A stretch of 64,000 nt of DNA. It comes from Bacillus cereus group sp. RP43 (GTDB lineage: Bacteria; Bacillota; Bacilli; Bacillales; Bacillaceae_G). Both the position numbers and the translations under genes were made by a program. Below are positions 1 to 8,368 of this stretch, piece by piece. The notes beneath the pieces were generated by a model. The model made no database searches, was not told where the DNA came from, and worked only from the letters and a program-made list of their open reading frames with translations. Location: positions 3,472,001 to 3,536,000 of the forward strand of contig NZ_JARVHQ010000001.1 of assembly GCF_040459645.1 (NCBI RefSeq), read 5' to 3'. Position 1 is the stretch's first letter. The number at the start of each line of letters is the position of its first letter.

Positions 1-1255
1 AACAAACGATAAACTTACACCCTCCGCCAGTTTCTCGGTCTTCTAATCTCACTTCTCCACCTAGCTCTGTTACCATTTCGTTTATGTAAGAAAGTCCAAT
101 ACCTGTTGAAGGTGTTCCCGTTTGATCATACTTTGAAGTAAACCCTGGCTTAAATACTAATTTCTTATACTTCTGTGCAATACCAGGACCATCGTCAATT
201 ACTTCAAAGAATATATGTTTATCTCGTTTATATAGCTTAATAATAATAAGACCTCTACCCTCAATTGCTTCAACTGCATTTGCAACTAAGTTATTAAAAA
301 TCGATAAGACCGTGTACACATGATATTCTGCATGCTCACCTTCTATATGTTCCGAAAAACGTATATCTTTTTCTAACATTTCAGCGTACTTCTCATTAAT
401 TCTTACAATCATTTCCGCTAATTCATGTCCTTCTACATACTCAGCCACATTCTTATCTAATAACAGTTTAGATAGTCCTGCAAAAATTCTTTGATTATCC
501 TTTTTGATTTCGTGCACTTCTCCTGCTATTTTTAATGCTGTTTTGCTATTTAAATCATCGTTCGCTTGTAAGTTTCGATATAGTTGATATGCTTCTTGTG
601 TAATTAACTCAGCATTTTGTAACGTTTTTTTCAAATGGACAGATTCCACATATAAATTAGAGAGATACATTAAAATATTTTCATTTTCTTTTCGAACTTG
701 TGATTCTTTTAACTTCGTTTCATATAAATTCATCATATTTAAAAAACCAAGCGCAAAGAAACTACGGAAAATAGCAATAATAATTAGTTTATTCACTTCA
801 GAAACTGTTATCGTTGTACCAAGTACTAACATATGATAAAACGCAAGTTCAGACATACTTGCGATAATTTCAATTGTAATTCCAAGACATCCTATCACAA
901 TTGGCTTCTGATGAAACTTATTCACCCTACAAAGCGAAAAAAGACTTCCATAAATAAAATAATAAAAGAACACAGGATAACGCAAATAAAATGATTCTGT
1001 CATATGGAATGAACCTTGCAATACCCAGTCAAGACATACACGAAATAAGACTACAGATATACCTACAAGAATACCTGCAGCTGCTGCTGGCACTCTTCTT
1101 AAAAATAGTAATAAAAAGAAGAAAAGCGGTGTCCCGAAACTAACACGAAACATATCATTAAAAGGATGAAAATTCAGCTCTCCAGCAATCGGAACAACAA
1201 CCATTAATATAATTAAAAGATACATATCTTTCTTCCATAATTGATTCCAATTCAA
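1..1255 (-). CDS. Sensor histidine kinase, GlnK/CitA-like (3' end cut by window)
   Basis: Membrane sensor kinase; only the last part of the ATPase domain is missing, beyond base 1. The first ~200 residues are hydrophobic with several membrane spans and no extracellular loop of PAS size. A cytoplasmic segment follows with the phosphoacceptor-like stretch GEVHEIKKDNQRIF, then the N box (NNLVANAVEA) and G box (DDGPGIA, STGIGLSYINE). The VHEIKKDNQR type of H box is that of the B. subtilis GlnK (YcbA) family, which pairs with a CitB-type regulator. The start chosen is TTG at 1255 behind GGAAG; ATG at 1225 is an alternative. It lies downstream of, and parallel to, the aspartate/malate operon, so a role in sensing an amino acid or dicarboxylate is inferred. 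The partner regulator gene is probably outside the window. Confidence 0.8.
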   Translation of the reverse strand, partial: MNWNQLWKKDMYLLIILMVVVPIAGELNFHPFNDMFRVSFGTPLFFFLLLFLRRVPAAAAGILVGISVVLFRVCLDWVLQGSFHMTESFYLRYPVFFYYFIYGSLFSLCRVNKFHQKPIVIGCLGITIEIIASMSELAFYHMLVLGTTITVSEVNKLIIIAIFRSFFALGFLNMMNLYETKLKESQVRKENENILMYLSNLYVESVHLKKTLQNAELITQEAYQLYRNLQANDDLNSKTALKIAGEVHEIKKDNQRIFAGLSKLLLDKNVAEYVEGHELAEMIVRINEKYAEMLEKDIRFSEHIEGEHAEYHVYTVLSIFNNLVANAVEAIEGRGLIIIKLYKRDKHIFFEVIDDGPGIAQKYKKLVFKPGFTSKYDQTGTPSTGIGLSYINEMVTELGGEVRLEDRETGGGCKFIVC

Positions 1256-1294
1256 AGGTGCCACTTCCTATGCTTTTTTTCAATTGTAAAAGTG

Positions 1295-1324
1295 AAAGCC
1301 CGCTTATAATTATAAACGGGCTTT
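1295..1324 (-). terminator. Terminator of the gltT-aspA-maeA operon
   Basis: Inverted repeat AAAGCCCG / CGGGCTTT around a 14-base loop, five bases after the maeA stop. The following T tract on the minus strand is weak (CACTTTT), so some read-through into the kinase gene is possible. Confidence 0.65.
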
Positions 1325-1328
1325 ATTT

Positions 1329-3041
1329 CTATATTCTAACCTTTTCTACCGCTTTTATTTGGCGATACTCCGGTTCCCATATTGCTTCTTTTACTGCAAT
1401 CTTAATATCGTCATCACTTAAGTTCTCTCTAGCAACACCTTCTGCAACTGCAACTTTCGCTACTTCAATCGCAACCAGTTCAGAGATATTACGTAACTCT
1501 TCAACTTCTGGCAAAATAGGCGCTCCTGGCTGACTTGTATCTACCATACTTGCAACTGCTTCTGCTGCTGCTGCGAACATTCCATCCGTCATGACGCTTG
1601 CACGAACAACAATTGTACCAAGACCTAGTCCTGGGAAAATAAGTGCGTTATTTGACTGTCCAATCACATACGTTACACCGTTATATGTAACCGGTTCAAA
1701 CGGACTTCCTGTTGCAACTAATGCTTTTCCTTCTGTCCACTCGATTAAATCCGCTGGTTTCGCTTCAGCAAGTGGCGTTGGATTCGACATTGGTAAAATG
1801 ATTGGTCTTTCTACGTGAGAAGCCATTTCTTTAATAATTTCCTCTTTAAATGCGCCCGCAACAGTAGATGTACCAATTAAAATTGTCGGTTTTACATGTT
1901 TCACAACCTCAGCAAGTCCGATCACATCATTTTGTTTCCAATCACTTACTTCAGCTTCTTTTCTTGCATATGGAATTTGGAAATCAAGAAGATTTTCCAT
2001 ATTATCTGTAACCAACCCATTACGGTCAATACACCAGAAACGATTATGTGATTCTTCGTCTGATAAGCCGACGCGAACCATTGCATCTCTTACTTGATCT
2101 GCGATACCGATTCCAGCCGTACCAGCACCAAACACAACTACACGGTGTTCACTTAACGGTACACCAGAAGCTTTTACTGCCGATAATACAGCAGCAAGTG
2201 AAACTGCCCCTGTACCTTGAATATCATCATTAAATGTACAAACGTCATGACGATATTTATCTAAAATTTTTCGTGCATTTCGAGAACTGAAGTCTTCCCA
2301 ATGTAGAAGCGCTTTCGGGAATTGTTTATTTACCGCTTGAACAAACGTATCAATAAATTCATCGTAAGCTTCACCTGTTATACGAGGGTGACGATTTCCA
2401 ATATAAAATGGATTGTTTAATAATTCCTCACGATTTGTACCTACATCTAAAATTACCGGTAATACACGGCTAGGATCGATTCCAACTGCGGCCGTATATA
2501 CAGCTAATTTCCCGATTGCGATGTTAATTCCACCAACACCCCAATCACCAATTCCTAATATACCTTCTCCATCCGTTACAACGACTAAATCAATATTTTC
2601 AGCTGTTGCACCGATATTTGCAAATGCATCTTCAATACCTGATGGATCGTTAATTGATAAATAAATGCCACGTGGTTTACGGTATTCATGACTATATCTT
2701 TGAATTGCTACACCTACAGTTGGTGTATATACAATCGGTAACATTTCACGTAAATGCTCTGTTAAAATACGATAAAATAACACTTCATTTCGATCATGTA
2801 ACGCTGTTAAGTATACATTCTTTAATAAATCATCCGGCTGAGAACTAAATTGTTCATATGCTCGGCGTGCTTGTTCTTCTAACGTTAAAACCGCTGGCGG
2901 TAATAACCCTTTTAAACCTAACTCTTCTCTTTCCTCTTGTGTGAAAGCTACCCCTTTATTTAAAAGTGGTGTTGATAATACTTCTGCTCCTCTTAATGTT
3001 GTTTCTAATGCGCCATTAGAAGCCACTGTAAACTTACTCAT
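1329..3041 (-). CDS. maeA: NAD-dependent malic enzyme
   Basis: Oxidative decarboxylation of malate to pyruvate with reduction of NAD(P), in the cytoplasm. The 570-residue protein has the long-form malic enzyme layout: the N-terminal malic domain with [10 protein letters not shown] and the [14 protein letters not shown] stretch, the NDDIQGT metal/substrate motif, then a Rossmann domain with [14 protein letters not shown]. The size fits the SfcA/MaeA group rather than the shorter MaeB/YtsJ forms. The reading frame is open for 61 more codons upstream, but the start at 3041 has AGGTAGGG in front and the family N-terminus; the longer form would run into aspA. Last gene of the operon: it converts carbon from aspartate via fumarate and malate into pyruvate. 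Fumarase is encoded elsewhere, for example at 28460-29848. Confidence 0.93.
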   Translation of the reverse strand: MSKFTVASNGALETTLRGAEVLSTPLLNKGVAFTQEEREELGLKGLLPPAVLTLEEQARRAYEQFSSQPDDLLKNVYLTALHDRNEVLFYRILTEHLREMLPIVYTPTVGVAIQRYSHEYRKPRGIYLSINDPSGIEDAFANIGATAENIDLVVVTDGEGILGIGDWGVGGINIAIGKLAVYTAAVGIDPSRVLPVILDVGTNREELLNNPFYIGNRHPRITGEAYDEFIDTFVQAVNKQFPKALLHWEDFSSRNARKILDKYRHDVCTFNDDIQGTGAVSLAAVLSAVKASGVPLSEHRVVVFGAGTAGIGIADQVRDAMVRVGLSDEESHNRFWCIDRNGLVTDNMENLLDFQIPYARKEAEVSDWKQNDVIGLAEVVKHVKPTILIGTSTVAGAFKEEIIKEMASHVERPIILPMSNPTPLAEAKPADLIEWTEGKALVATGSPFEPVTYNGVTYVIGQSNNALIFPGLGLGTIVVRASVMTDGMFAAAAEAVASMVDTSQPGAPILPEVEELRNISELVAIEVAKVAVAEGVARENLSDDDIKIAVKEAIWEPEYRQIKAVEKVRI

Positions 3042-3115
3042 AACATCCCTACCTCTATTCATATATAGCATTTCTATATTGTAAACAAAAAAGAGGGGAT
3101 TGTCCCCCTCTTCTT

Positions 3116-4555
3116 TTAATTTTTCTTTAAAAGAGTTGCTCCTGCAATCCCTGGGTGTGTCATTTCGAATGGATCTAGAATTAACTCTAATTCTTCTTGT
3201 GACAATACACCATTTTTCACACATAGTTCTCGAACGGATTGCCCTGTCGCAATTGCTTCTTTCGCAACGCGAGCTGCTGCTTCATAGCCGATATGAGGGT
3301 TCACGGCTGTAATAATTCCTACACTCTTCTCAACGTACTCTTTTAAGCGATCTTCATTCGCTTCAATTCCTTTTAAGCAATTATCTGTAAAGGCACGGAA
3401 ACCGTTATTCATAATGCTAATAGATTGAAGTAAGTTGAAAACAAGTACTGGTTCCATAACATTTAATTCTAATTGTCCTGCTTCTGAAGCAAGGCAAATT
3501 GTATGGTCGTTACCAATTACTTGGAACGCAATTTGATTAATTACTTCTGGCATAACAGGGTTTACTTTCCCTGGCATAATAGATGAACCTGGTTGACGAG
3601 CTGGTAGCATAATTTCCGCTAATCCAACGCGTGGACCTGATGCCATTAGACGAAGGTCGTTCGCAATTTTAGACATGTTCATCATACATACTTTAAGTGC
3701 TGCAGATACTTCAGTGTACGCATCCGTATTTTGAGTTGCATCTACTAAATCTTCTGCACCAACAAGTGGTAGTTCACTAATTGTAGCTAAATGTTTTACA
3801 ACTGCTTCAATATATTCTGGATCCGCATTTAAGCCTGTACCAACTGCAGTTGCTCCCATATTTACTTCATATAGATGTTGACGTGATTGCTTGATACGTT
3901 TCATATCACGTTCAAGTACGCGAGAATACGCTTTAAATTCTTGTCCAAGACGAATTGGCACAGCATCTTGTAAATGTGTACGACCCATTTTAATAACATG
4001 ATCGAACTGTTCTGCTTTTAATTCAAATACATCATGCATATAACCCATCGTTTGTAATAAGCCTTCTAATGCATTTAATGTTGCAATATGAATTGCTGTT
4101 GGGAATGCATCGTTTGTTGATTGCGCCATATTTACATGACTGTTCGGACTAATATAATCATAGTCTCCCTTTTTCATTCCTAATAATTCAAGGGCACGAT
4201 TGGCAATGACTTCATTTGCGTTCATATTCATTGAAGTACCTGCACCGCCCTGAATTGGATCAACGATGAAATGATCATGCCATTTCCCCTCAAGGATTTC
4301 TTGTGATGCTTCTGCGATAGCACCACCCTTTTTCAATTCCAATCTTCCTACATCTGCATTAGCAAGTGCTGCCGCTTTTTTAACAATTGCTAACGCTTTA
4401 ATTAAACCTTCATGGACTTTGTATCCTGTAATTGGGAAATTCTCTACTGCACGCATTGTTTGTACACCGTAGTACGCATAATTTGGCACTTCTTTTTCAC
4501 CTAAAAAATCTTTTTCAATTCGCACTCCATTTTTAACTTCAGTTAATGTTGCCAT
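3116..4555 (-). CDS. aspA: Aspartate ammonia-lyase
   Basis: Deaminates L-aspartate to fumarate and ammonia. The 479-residue protein belongs to the fumarase/aspartase superfamily, with the signature [11 protein letters not shown] at residues 323-333, the substrate-binding [10 protein letters not shown] near residue 191 and STNDAFPTA near 146. Compared with the fumarase at 28460-29848 it has the aspartase-type [14 protein letters not shown] and an N-terminal extension. The start follows AAGGAG. It sits 24 bases after the transporter gene and 74 bases before maeA, so the three are probably co-transcribed. Confidence 0.95.
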   Translation of the reverse strand: MATLTEVKNGVRIEKDFLGEKEVPNYAYYGVQTMRAVENFPITGYKVHEGLIKALAIVKKAAALANADVGRLELKKGGAIAEASQEILEGKWHDHFIVDPIQGGAGTSMNMNANEVIANRALELLGMKKGDYDYISPNSHVNMAQSTNDAFPTAIHIATLNALEGLLQTMGYMHDVFELKAEQFDHVIKMGRTHLQDAVPIRLGQEFKAYSRVLERDMKRIKQSRQHLYEVNMGATAVGTGLNADPEYIEAVVKHLATISELPLVGAEDLVDATQNTDAYTEVSAALKVCMMNMSKIANDLRLMASGPRVGLAEIMLPARQPGSSIMPGKVNPVMPEVINQIAFQVIGNDHTICLASEAGQLELNVMEPVLVFNLLQSISIMNNGFRAFTDNCLKGIEANEDRLKEYVEKSVGIITAVNPHIGYEAAARVAKEAIATGQSVRELCVKNGVLSQEELELILDPFEMTHPGIAGATLLKKN

Positions 4556-4579
4556 GACTTTTCACTCCTTAACGATTTC

Positions 4580-5851
4580 TTATGCTGCTTCTGTTTGTTT
4601 GACTGTTTCTACATATTGTTTTGCTTTCTCATCATCGAATTCGCCTTCCCACTTCGACATAACAATGGCAGCTAATGCATTTCCTAATACATTGACAGCT
4701 GAGCGAATCATATCTAAAATACGGTCAATTCCCGCAATTAATGCGATACCTTCTAGCGGTAAGCCCATTGATCCTAACGTTGCTAATACAACAACGAATG
4801 ATGCCCCCGGAACTCCCGCCATACCTTTGGATGTTAACATGAGAACGAATAATAGCGTTATTTGCTCCGTCAGTGACATGTGTATACCGTACATTTGTGC
4901 AACAAACAATGCCGCTAACGCTTGATAAATAGCTGATCCAGTCAAGTTAAATGTATAACCTGTCGGAATTACGAAAGAGGCAACTGCCTTTGGACAACCG
5001 AACTCTTCCATCTTTCTCATTATATTAGGTAAAACAGCTTCTGAACTTGCTGTCGTAAATGAAAGAATAAGTTCTTCTTTTAAAATTTTCATTAATGTAA
5101 AAATGTTTACGCCAACCATTCGTGCATTAATACCTAATACAATCACAACGAATAGTATAACAGTTACGTATACAGCTAGCACTAGTTTTCCTAACGGAAG
5201 TAGTGTTGCTACACCAAATTTTGCAACCGTAACAGCAATTAATGCGAATACACCGAATGGTGCAAACTTCATAACTTGATTTGTAACCCAAAACATCGCT
5301 TCGAGTACACCTTCAAAAAAGTTAAATACAGGCTTTCCTTTATCACCAATTGCCGCAACTCCTAAACCAAATAACACGGAGAAGAATATAATCGGTAATA
5401 AGTCACCTTGTGAAATAGATTCAAATACGTTTTTCGGTACGATATGAACAATCGTTTCAGCAAACCCTTTCTTCTCTGTTGCATCTGCAGTTTGTTTATA
5501 AGAAGAAATATCACTTTGCTGTAAATTACTCATATCAACGCCAGTACCTGGTTGGAATATATTCGCTGCAAGTAATCCCATTAAAATAGCAATTGTCGTA
5601 ATAATTTCGAAATAAAGAATTGTCTTACCGCCTAGTTTCCCAAGCTTTTTCATATCACCTACACCAGCTACCGCAACAATTAATGCTGAAATAACAATTG
5701 GTACTACAATCATCTTAATTAAATGAATAAATATATCCCCAACTGGTGTGATATAAGAAATCGCCGTTTTATTGCCATAAAAGATTGCCCCTACTACAAT
5801 CCCTAAAACAAGTGCGACAAAAATTTGTGTTGCCAATCCGAATTTTTTCAT
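4580..5851 (-). CDS. gltT: Proton/sodium-glutamate/aspartate symporter (DAACS family)
   Basis: Membrane carrier that imports acidic amino acids or C4-dicarboxylates. The 423-residue sequence has the family's hydrophobic profile (about eight spans plus re-entrant loops) and its motifs: the serine-rich re-entrant loop TTASSEAVLPNIM (HP1), PTGYTFNLTGSAIY (the NxxxGSAIY TM7 motif), and GVPGASFVVVLATL (HP2). The C-terminus is acidic and cytoplasmic. GltT/GltP (glutamate, aspartate) and DctP (dicarboxylates) cannot be told apart with certainty by eye; linkage to aspA favours aspartate. First gene of the operon, with GGGGATGAACATAA before the ATG and a cre site just upstream. Confidence 0.88.
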   Translation of the reverse strand: MKKFGLATQIFVALVLGIVVGAIFYGNKTAISYITPVGDIFIHLIKMIVVPIVISALIVAVAGVGDMKKLGKLGGKTILYFEIITTIAILMGLLAANIFQPGTGVDMSNLQQSDISSYKQTADATEKKGFAETIVHIVPKNVFESISQGDLLPIIFFSVLFGLGVAAIGDKGKPVFNFFEGVLEAMFWVTNQVMKFAPFGVFALIAVTVAKFGVATLLPLGKLVLAVYVTVILFVVIVLGINARMVGVNIFTLMKILKEELILSFTTASSEAVLPNIMRKMEEFGCPKAVASFVIPTGYTFNLTGSAIYQALAALFVAQMYGIHMSLTEQITLLFVLMLTSKGMAGVPGASFVVVLATLGSMGLPLEGIALIAGIDRILDMIRSAVNVLGNALAAIVMSKWEGEFDDEKAKQYVETVKQTEAA

Positions 5852-5869
5852 TTATGTTCATCCCCTTTA

Positions 5870-5884
5870 TGCGAACGCTTTCAA
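5870..5884 (-). promoter_or_regulatory. cre site (CcpA operator) of the gltT operon
   Basis: On the minus strand TTGAAAGCGTTCGCA matches the Bacillus cre consensus WTGNAANCGNWNNCW at every fixed position. It lies between the likely transcription start and the gltT ribosome site, where CcpA would block initiation or act as a roadblock, so glucose repression of the operon is inferred. Confidence 0.8.
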
Positions 5885-5890
5885 TTTGAA

Positions 5891-5951
5891 TTTATAAAAG
5901 CTACTCACACATCATATAAGCGAACCTACAAAATCATACAAAAACCTACAA
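5891..5951 (-). promoter_or_regulatory. gltT promoter with upstream direct repeats
   Basis: Minus-strand -10 TATAAA at 5896-5891 with a poor -35 (TTATAT, 17-base spacer). Just upstream are two exact 9-base repeats (AACCTACAA on the plus strand at 5923-5931 and 5943-5951) with a degenerate third copy between them, giving a 10-base period. Repeats against a weak -35 are typical of sites for an activating response regulator; the linked sensor kinase makes its partner a candidate. Confidence 0.45.
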
Positions 5952-6027
5952 GTTTGTCACAAAAAATTCAAATATTTTTCTTCTATTTTTCATTGACACC
6001 ATTTTGTTAAAAAACGATAAAATAAAC

Positions 6028-6057
6028 TTGATAAGTAATCAGATTGTTTCGTATAAT
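6028..6057 (+). promoter_or_regulatory. Promoter of the pyrH-paralogue leader
   Basis: -35 TTGATA (6028-6033), 18-base spacer, perfect -10 TATAAT (6052-6057). A transcript from here would include the leader ORF at 6107 and the terminator at 6164. Confidence 0.7.
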
Positions 6058-6106
6058 CAAAAAGATATATACTTAAAACAAATCGAAATGAAAAGGAGTG
6101 GATAGT

Positions 6107-6241
6107 ATGAAAAACTACACAAAGCAATTCGTCCTATCTTCTTCTTTTCTTTTTCATTTTCTTAAAAAGGAACAAAGGCATTCGCCTTTGTTCCTTTTTT
6201 ATTGCGATCTATATAGGGGGAATTGTTATGAGGCCATATAA
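6107..6241 (+). CDS. Leader peptide of UMP kinase paralogue (44 residues)
   Basis: Short ORF with a strong ribosome site (AAAAGGAG, ~7 bases before ATG). It starts MKNYTKQFVLSSSFLF and ends in an overlap of 14 bases with the UMP kinase gene. Codons 8-19 are almost pure pyrimidine (TTC GTC CTA TCT TCT TCT TTT CTT TTT CAT TTT CTT). The next codons run through the whole of a 16-bp terminator hairpin. No domain is recognisable and the peptide probably serves only to place a ribosome. Layout and length recall the 44-residue leader of E. coli pyrBI, where slow U addition lets a ribosome catch the polymerase and prevent termination. That parallel is an inference. Confidence 0.6.
   Translation: MKNYTKQFVLSSSFLFHFLKKEQRHSPLFLFYCDLYRGNCYEAI
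6164..6200 (+). terminator. Leader terminator (attenuator) before UMP kinase paralogue
   Basis: Perfect 16-bp stem from AAAAAGGAACAAAGGC to its complement, with an ATTC loop and ending in a T6 tract. It lies inside the leader ORF, between the promoter and the kinase start, so the kinase gene can only be expressed by read-through or from another promoter. Confidence 0.85.
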
Positions 6242-6968
6242 AAGAGTCTTAATAAAACTAAGCGGCGGCGCTCTTGCCGATCAAACTGGAAATAGCTTTA
6301 ACTCCAAACGATTAGAACATATCGCAAACGAAATTTTATCCATTGTTGATTTAGGTATCGAAGTATCCATCGTTATCGGTGGCGGTAACATTTTCAGAGG
6401 TCATCTAGCTGAAGAATGGGGAATTGATCGTGTAGAAGCTGATAATATCGGTACGTTAGGTACGATCATTAATAGCTTAATGCTCCGCGGTGTTTTAACT
6501 AGTAAAACAAATAAAGAAGTACGCGTTATGACTTCCATCCCTTTTAACGCAGTAGCTGAACCATATATTCGCTTGCGTGCAGTCCATCATTTAGATAACG
6601 GTTATGTCGTTATTTTTGGAGGCGGTAACGGGCAACCTTTCGTTACGACAGATTATCCAAGTGTACAGAGAGCAATCGAAATGAATAGTGACGCCATATT
6701 AGTCGCAAAACAAGGAGTAGACGGTGTCTTTACAAGTGATCCAAAACATAACAAGTCCGCGAAAATGTATCGAAAGCTGAACTATAACGATGTTGTTAGG
6801 CAAAACATACAAGTCATGGACCAAGCCGCTTTATTGCTTGCTCGGGACTACAATTTACCAGCACACGTCTTTAACTTTGATGAGCCCGGGGTGATGAAGA
6901 AAATATGTTTAGGGGAACATGTGGGGACGTTGATTAATGATGATGTTTCGATGTTGGTGCATGAATAA
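6228..6968 (+). CDS. UMP kinase family protein (second PyrH-like enzyme)
   Basis: Amino-acid kinase fold protein of 246 residues, close to bacterial PyrH, which makes UDP from UMP and ATP. Visible motifs are VLIKLSGGAL (phosphate loop), IVIGGGNIFRG, the UMP-site stretch GGGNGQPFVTTD, and KQGVDGVFTSDP. The usual PyrH motif AAGTGNPYFTTD has changed to GGNGQPFVTTD, and the ADYMG loop to ADNIG, so specificity or GTP regulation may differ. It is not in the tsf-pyrH-frr context of the essential gene; here it stands alone behind its own leader, so it is likely a conditional paralogue. The start has GGGGG six bases upstream (AGGGGGAATTGTT). Confidence 0.85.
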   Translation: MRPYKRVLIKLSGGALADQTGNSFNSKRLEHIANEILSIVDLGIEVSIVIGGGNIFRGHLAEEWGIDRVEADNIGTLGTIINSLMLRGVLTSKTNKEVRVMTSIPFNAVAEPYIRLRAVHHLDNGYVVIFGGGNGQPFVTTDYPSVQRAIEMNSDAILVAKQGVDGVFTSDPKHNKSAKMYRKLNYNDVVRQNIQVMDQAALLLARDYNLPAHVFNFDEPGVMKKICLGEHVGTLINDDVSMLVHE

Positions 6969-6987
6969 TAGTTATTTTTCATTAACA

Positions 6988-7014
6988 AAAGGGTGTCTTT
7001 TATAGACACCCTTT
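6988..7014. terminator. Bidirectional terminator
   Basis: Stem AAAGGGTGTC / GACACCCTTT with a seven-base loop, between the convergent UMP kinase and PLD genes; it can serve both. Confidence 0.8.
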
Positions 7015-7026
7015 CTCCGTTAATCA

Positions 7027-8238
7027 TCACAAATAAAAATCAATTAATCCAACTACTTTCTCCTTACAACGCTCCCAGAAAGATAAGTTGTCAAAAAATG
7101 CTTCTGTCATCTCTTTCGAATCATCAATGTCTTGCGTTAACGCCTCATTCACTTGCGCTATAATAGGCCCACCGTGAATATACAAATTCATCTCATCATT
7201 TATATAAAAGCTACGTGCAGTGATGTTCGTTGTACCGATAACAGTTAGTTCATTATCAATCAGCATTAACTTTCCATGAAACATCCCTTTTTTATAACCA
7301 TACACAGTAATCCCGTTTTTAACAGCTTGACGGATGTAAGGATATGCCGCCTCTTTAATAAGAGGTATATCCGGTTTATATGACCAAAGTATTTTTACTG
7401 TAACACCACGCTTTTGCGCTCCAATCAAAGCATTCATTAATTCTTTATTTTTCGCTATAAAATAAGGTGTTGTAATTACAATCGAATGCTTCGCTTGTTT
7501 TATTAACTTTATATATTTTTCAGCGACATGATGTCCATTGTAACTAACCATAGTATGTAACGTATTTCCTTTCACAGCCTTATTCGTACTTCTTTTTATC
7601 TCTTCTTTTGTATCTCGTTTCCAATCTAAAGCAAACTGCTCTTCTAAATCTTTCGCTCCTTCTCCTCTCAGTCGTACATGATAATCACGCCAGTATCCAA
7701 ATCTCTTATCTTTCCCTAAATATTCATCTCCTATATTAAAGCCACCCGTATAGCCAATTTCCCCATCAATCGTCGTAATGCGGCGATGATTACGATGGTG
7801 AATTGAATAAAATCCGAATGGCAATTCTTGTTTTCTACTGTATGTAAAATGAACACCACTTTCCCGTAATTCTTTTTTCATCTTTCTTTCAAATGATAAA
7901 TCATTAATTAAATCAACCGATAAATATACGTTTACTCCTTCTTTCGCTTTCTCTTTTAATAAGTTTAAAAAAGTATGGCTACTTTTATCATCCGACAAAA
8001 TGAAAAAATAAGTGTAAATGGAACTTTTCGCTTCCCTTATATCAGTAAACAACTGTTTATAAAACGACTTCCCTTCTACATATAATTGAAAGTCACTATA
8101 ATGAGGTGCATACTCTGTCGGCATATTTTTCCCAGCTTCCATTTTCCTACCGAGAGTAACATCGATATGCATCCAAATTAAAATAAAAACGAAAATAGCA
8201 ATAATAATAGAAGTAACTCGCAATATTTTTTTAATCAT
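7027..8238 (-). CDS. Phospholipase D-type phosphatidyltransferase (cardiolipin synthase family)
   Basis: Membrane-anchored enzyme with two PLD active-site motifs, expected to join two phosphatidylglycerol molecules into cardiolipin. One N-terminal membrane span (residues ~5-25) is followed by the PLDc repeats. The second motif is canonical, HGKLMLIDNELTVIGTTN. The first is HRRITTIDGEIGYTGGFNIGDEY, with arginine where the HxK lysine is expected. At 403 residues it is shorter than the ~480-500-residue ClsA and has one rather than two N-terminal spans, closer to the YwjE/ClsB group. Single gene, convergent with the UMP kinase paralogue. The lysine change leaves some doubt about catalysis. Confidence 0.8.
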   Translation of the reverse strand: MIKKILRVTSIIIAIFVFILIWMHIDVTLGRKMEAGKNMPTEYAPHYSDFQLYVEGKSFYKQLFTDIREAKSSIYTYFFILSDDKSSHTFLNLLKEKAKEGVNVYLSVDLINDLSFERKMKKELRESGVHFTYSRKQELPFGFYSIHHRNHRRITTIDGEIGYTGGFNIGDEYLGKDKRFGYWRDYHVRLRGEGAKDLEEQFALDWKRDTKEEIKRSTNKAVKGNTLHTMVSYNGHHVAEKYIKLIKQAKHSIVITTPYFIAKNKELMNALIGAQKRGVTVKILWSYKPDIPLIKEAAYPYIRQAVKNGITVYGYKKGMFHGKLMLIDNELTVIGTTNITARSFYINDEMNLYIHGGPIIAQVNEALTQDIDDSKEMTEAFFDNLSFWERCKEKVVGLIDFYL

Positions 8239-8335
8239 TTTGATTTCCTTCCGCTCATATTACTTACTATTTCGTAGTGTTTCATTAAATTATTTTTTCA
8301 TACGAAATGTCTTTCTTACTTTTATTTGCGAATAC

Positions 8336-8366
8336 AAAAAGGCGTGGCATTACGCCACACCTTTTT
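8336..8366 (-). terminator. Terminator after the ABC-2 exporter genes
   Basis: Stem AAAAAGG-C-GTGGC / GCCAC-A-CCTTTTT with a single mismatch, followed by T-rich sequence on the minus strand, just after the stop of the last permease gene. Confidence 0.7.
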
Positions 8367-8368
8367 CA

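Noticed and set aside
3042..3224. 61-codon N-terminal extension of the malic enzyme
   Set aside because: It overlaps aspA, lacks a ribosome site and is not part of the family; AGGTAGGG places the start at 3041.
1258..3312. Several plus-strand ORFs opposite maeA and aspA
   Set aside because: They mirror the codon structure of the real genes and have no ribosome sites or family motifs.
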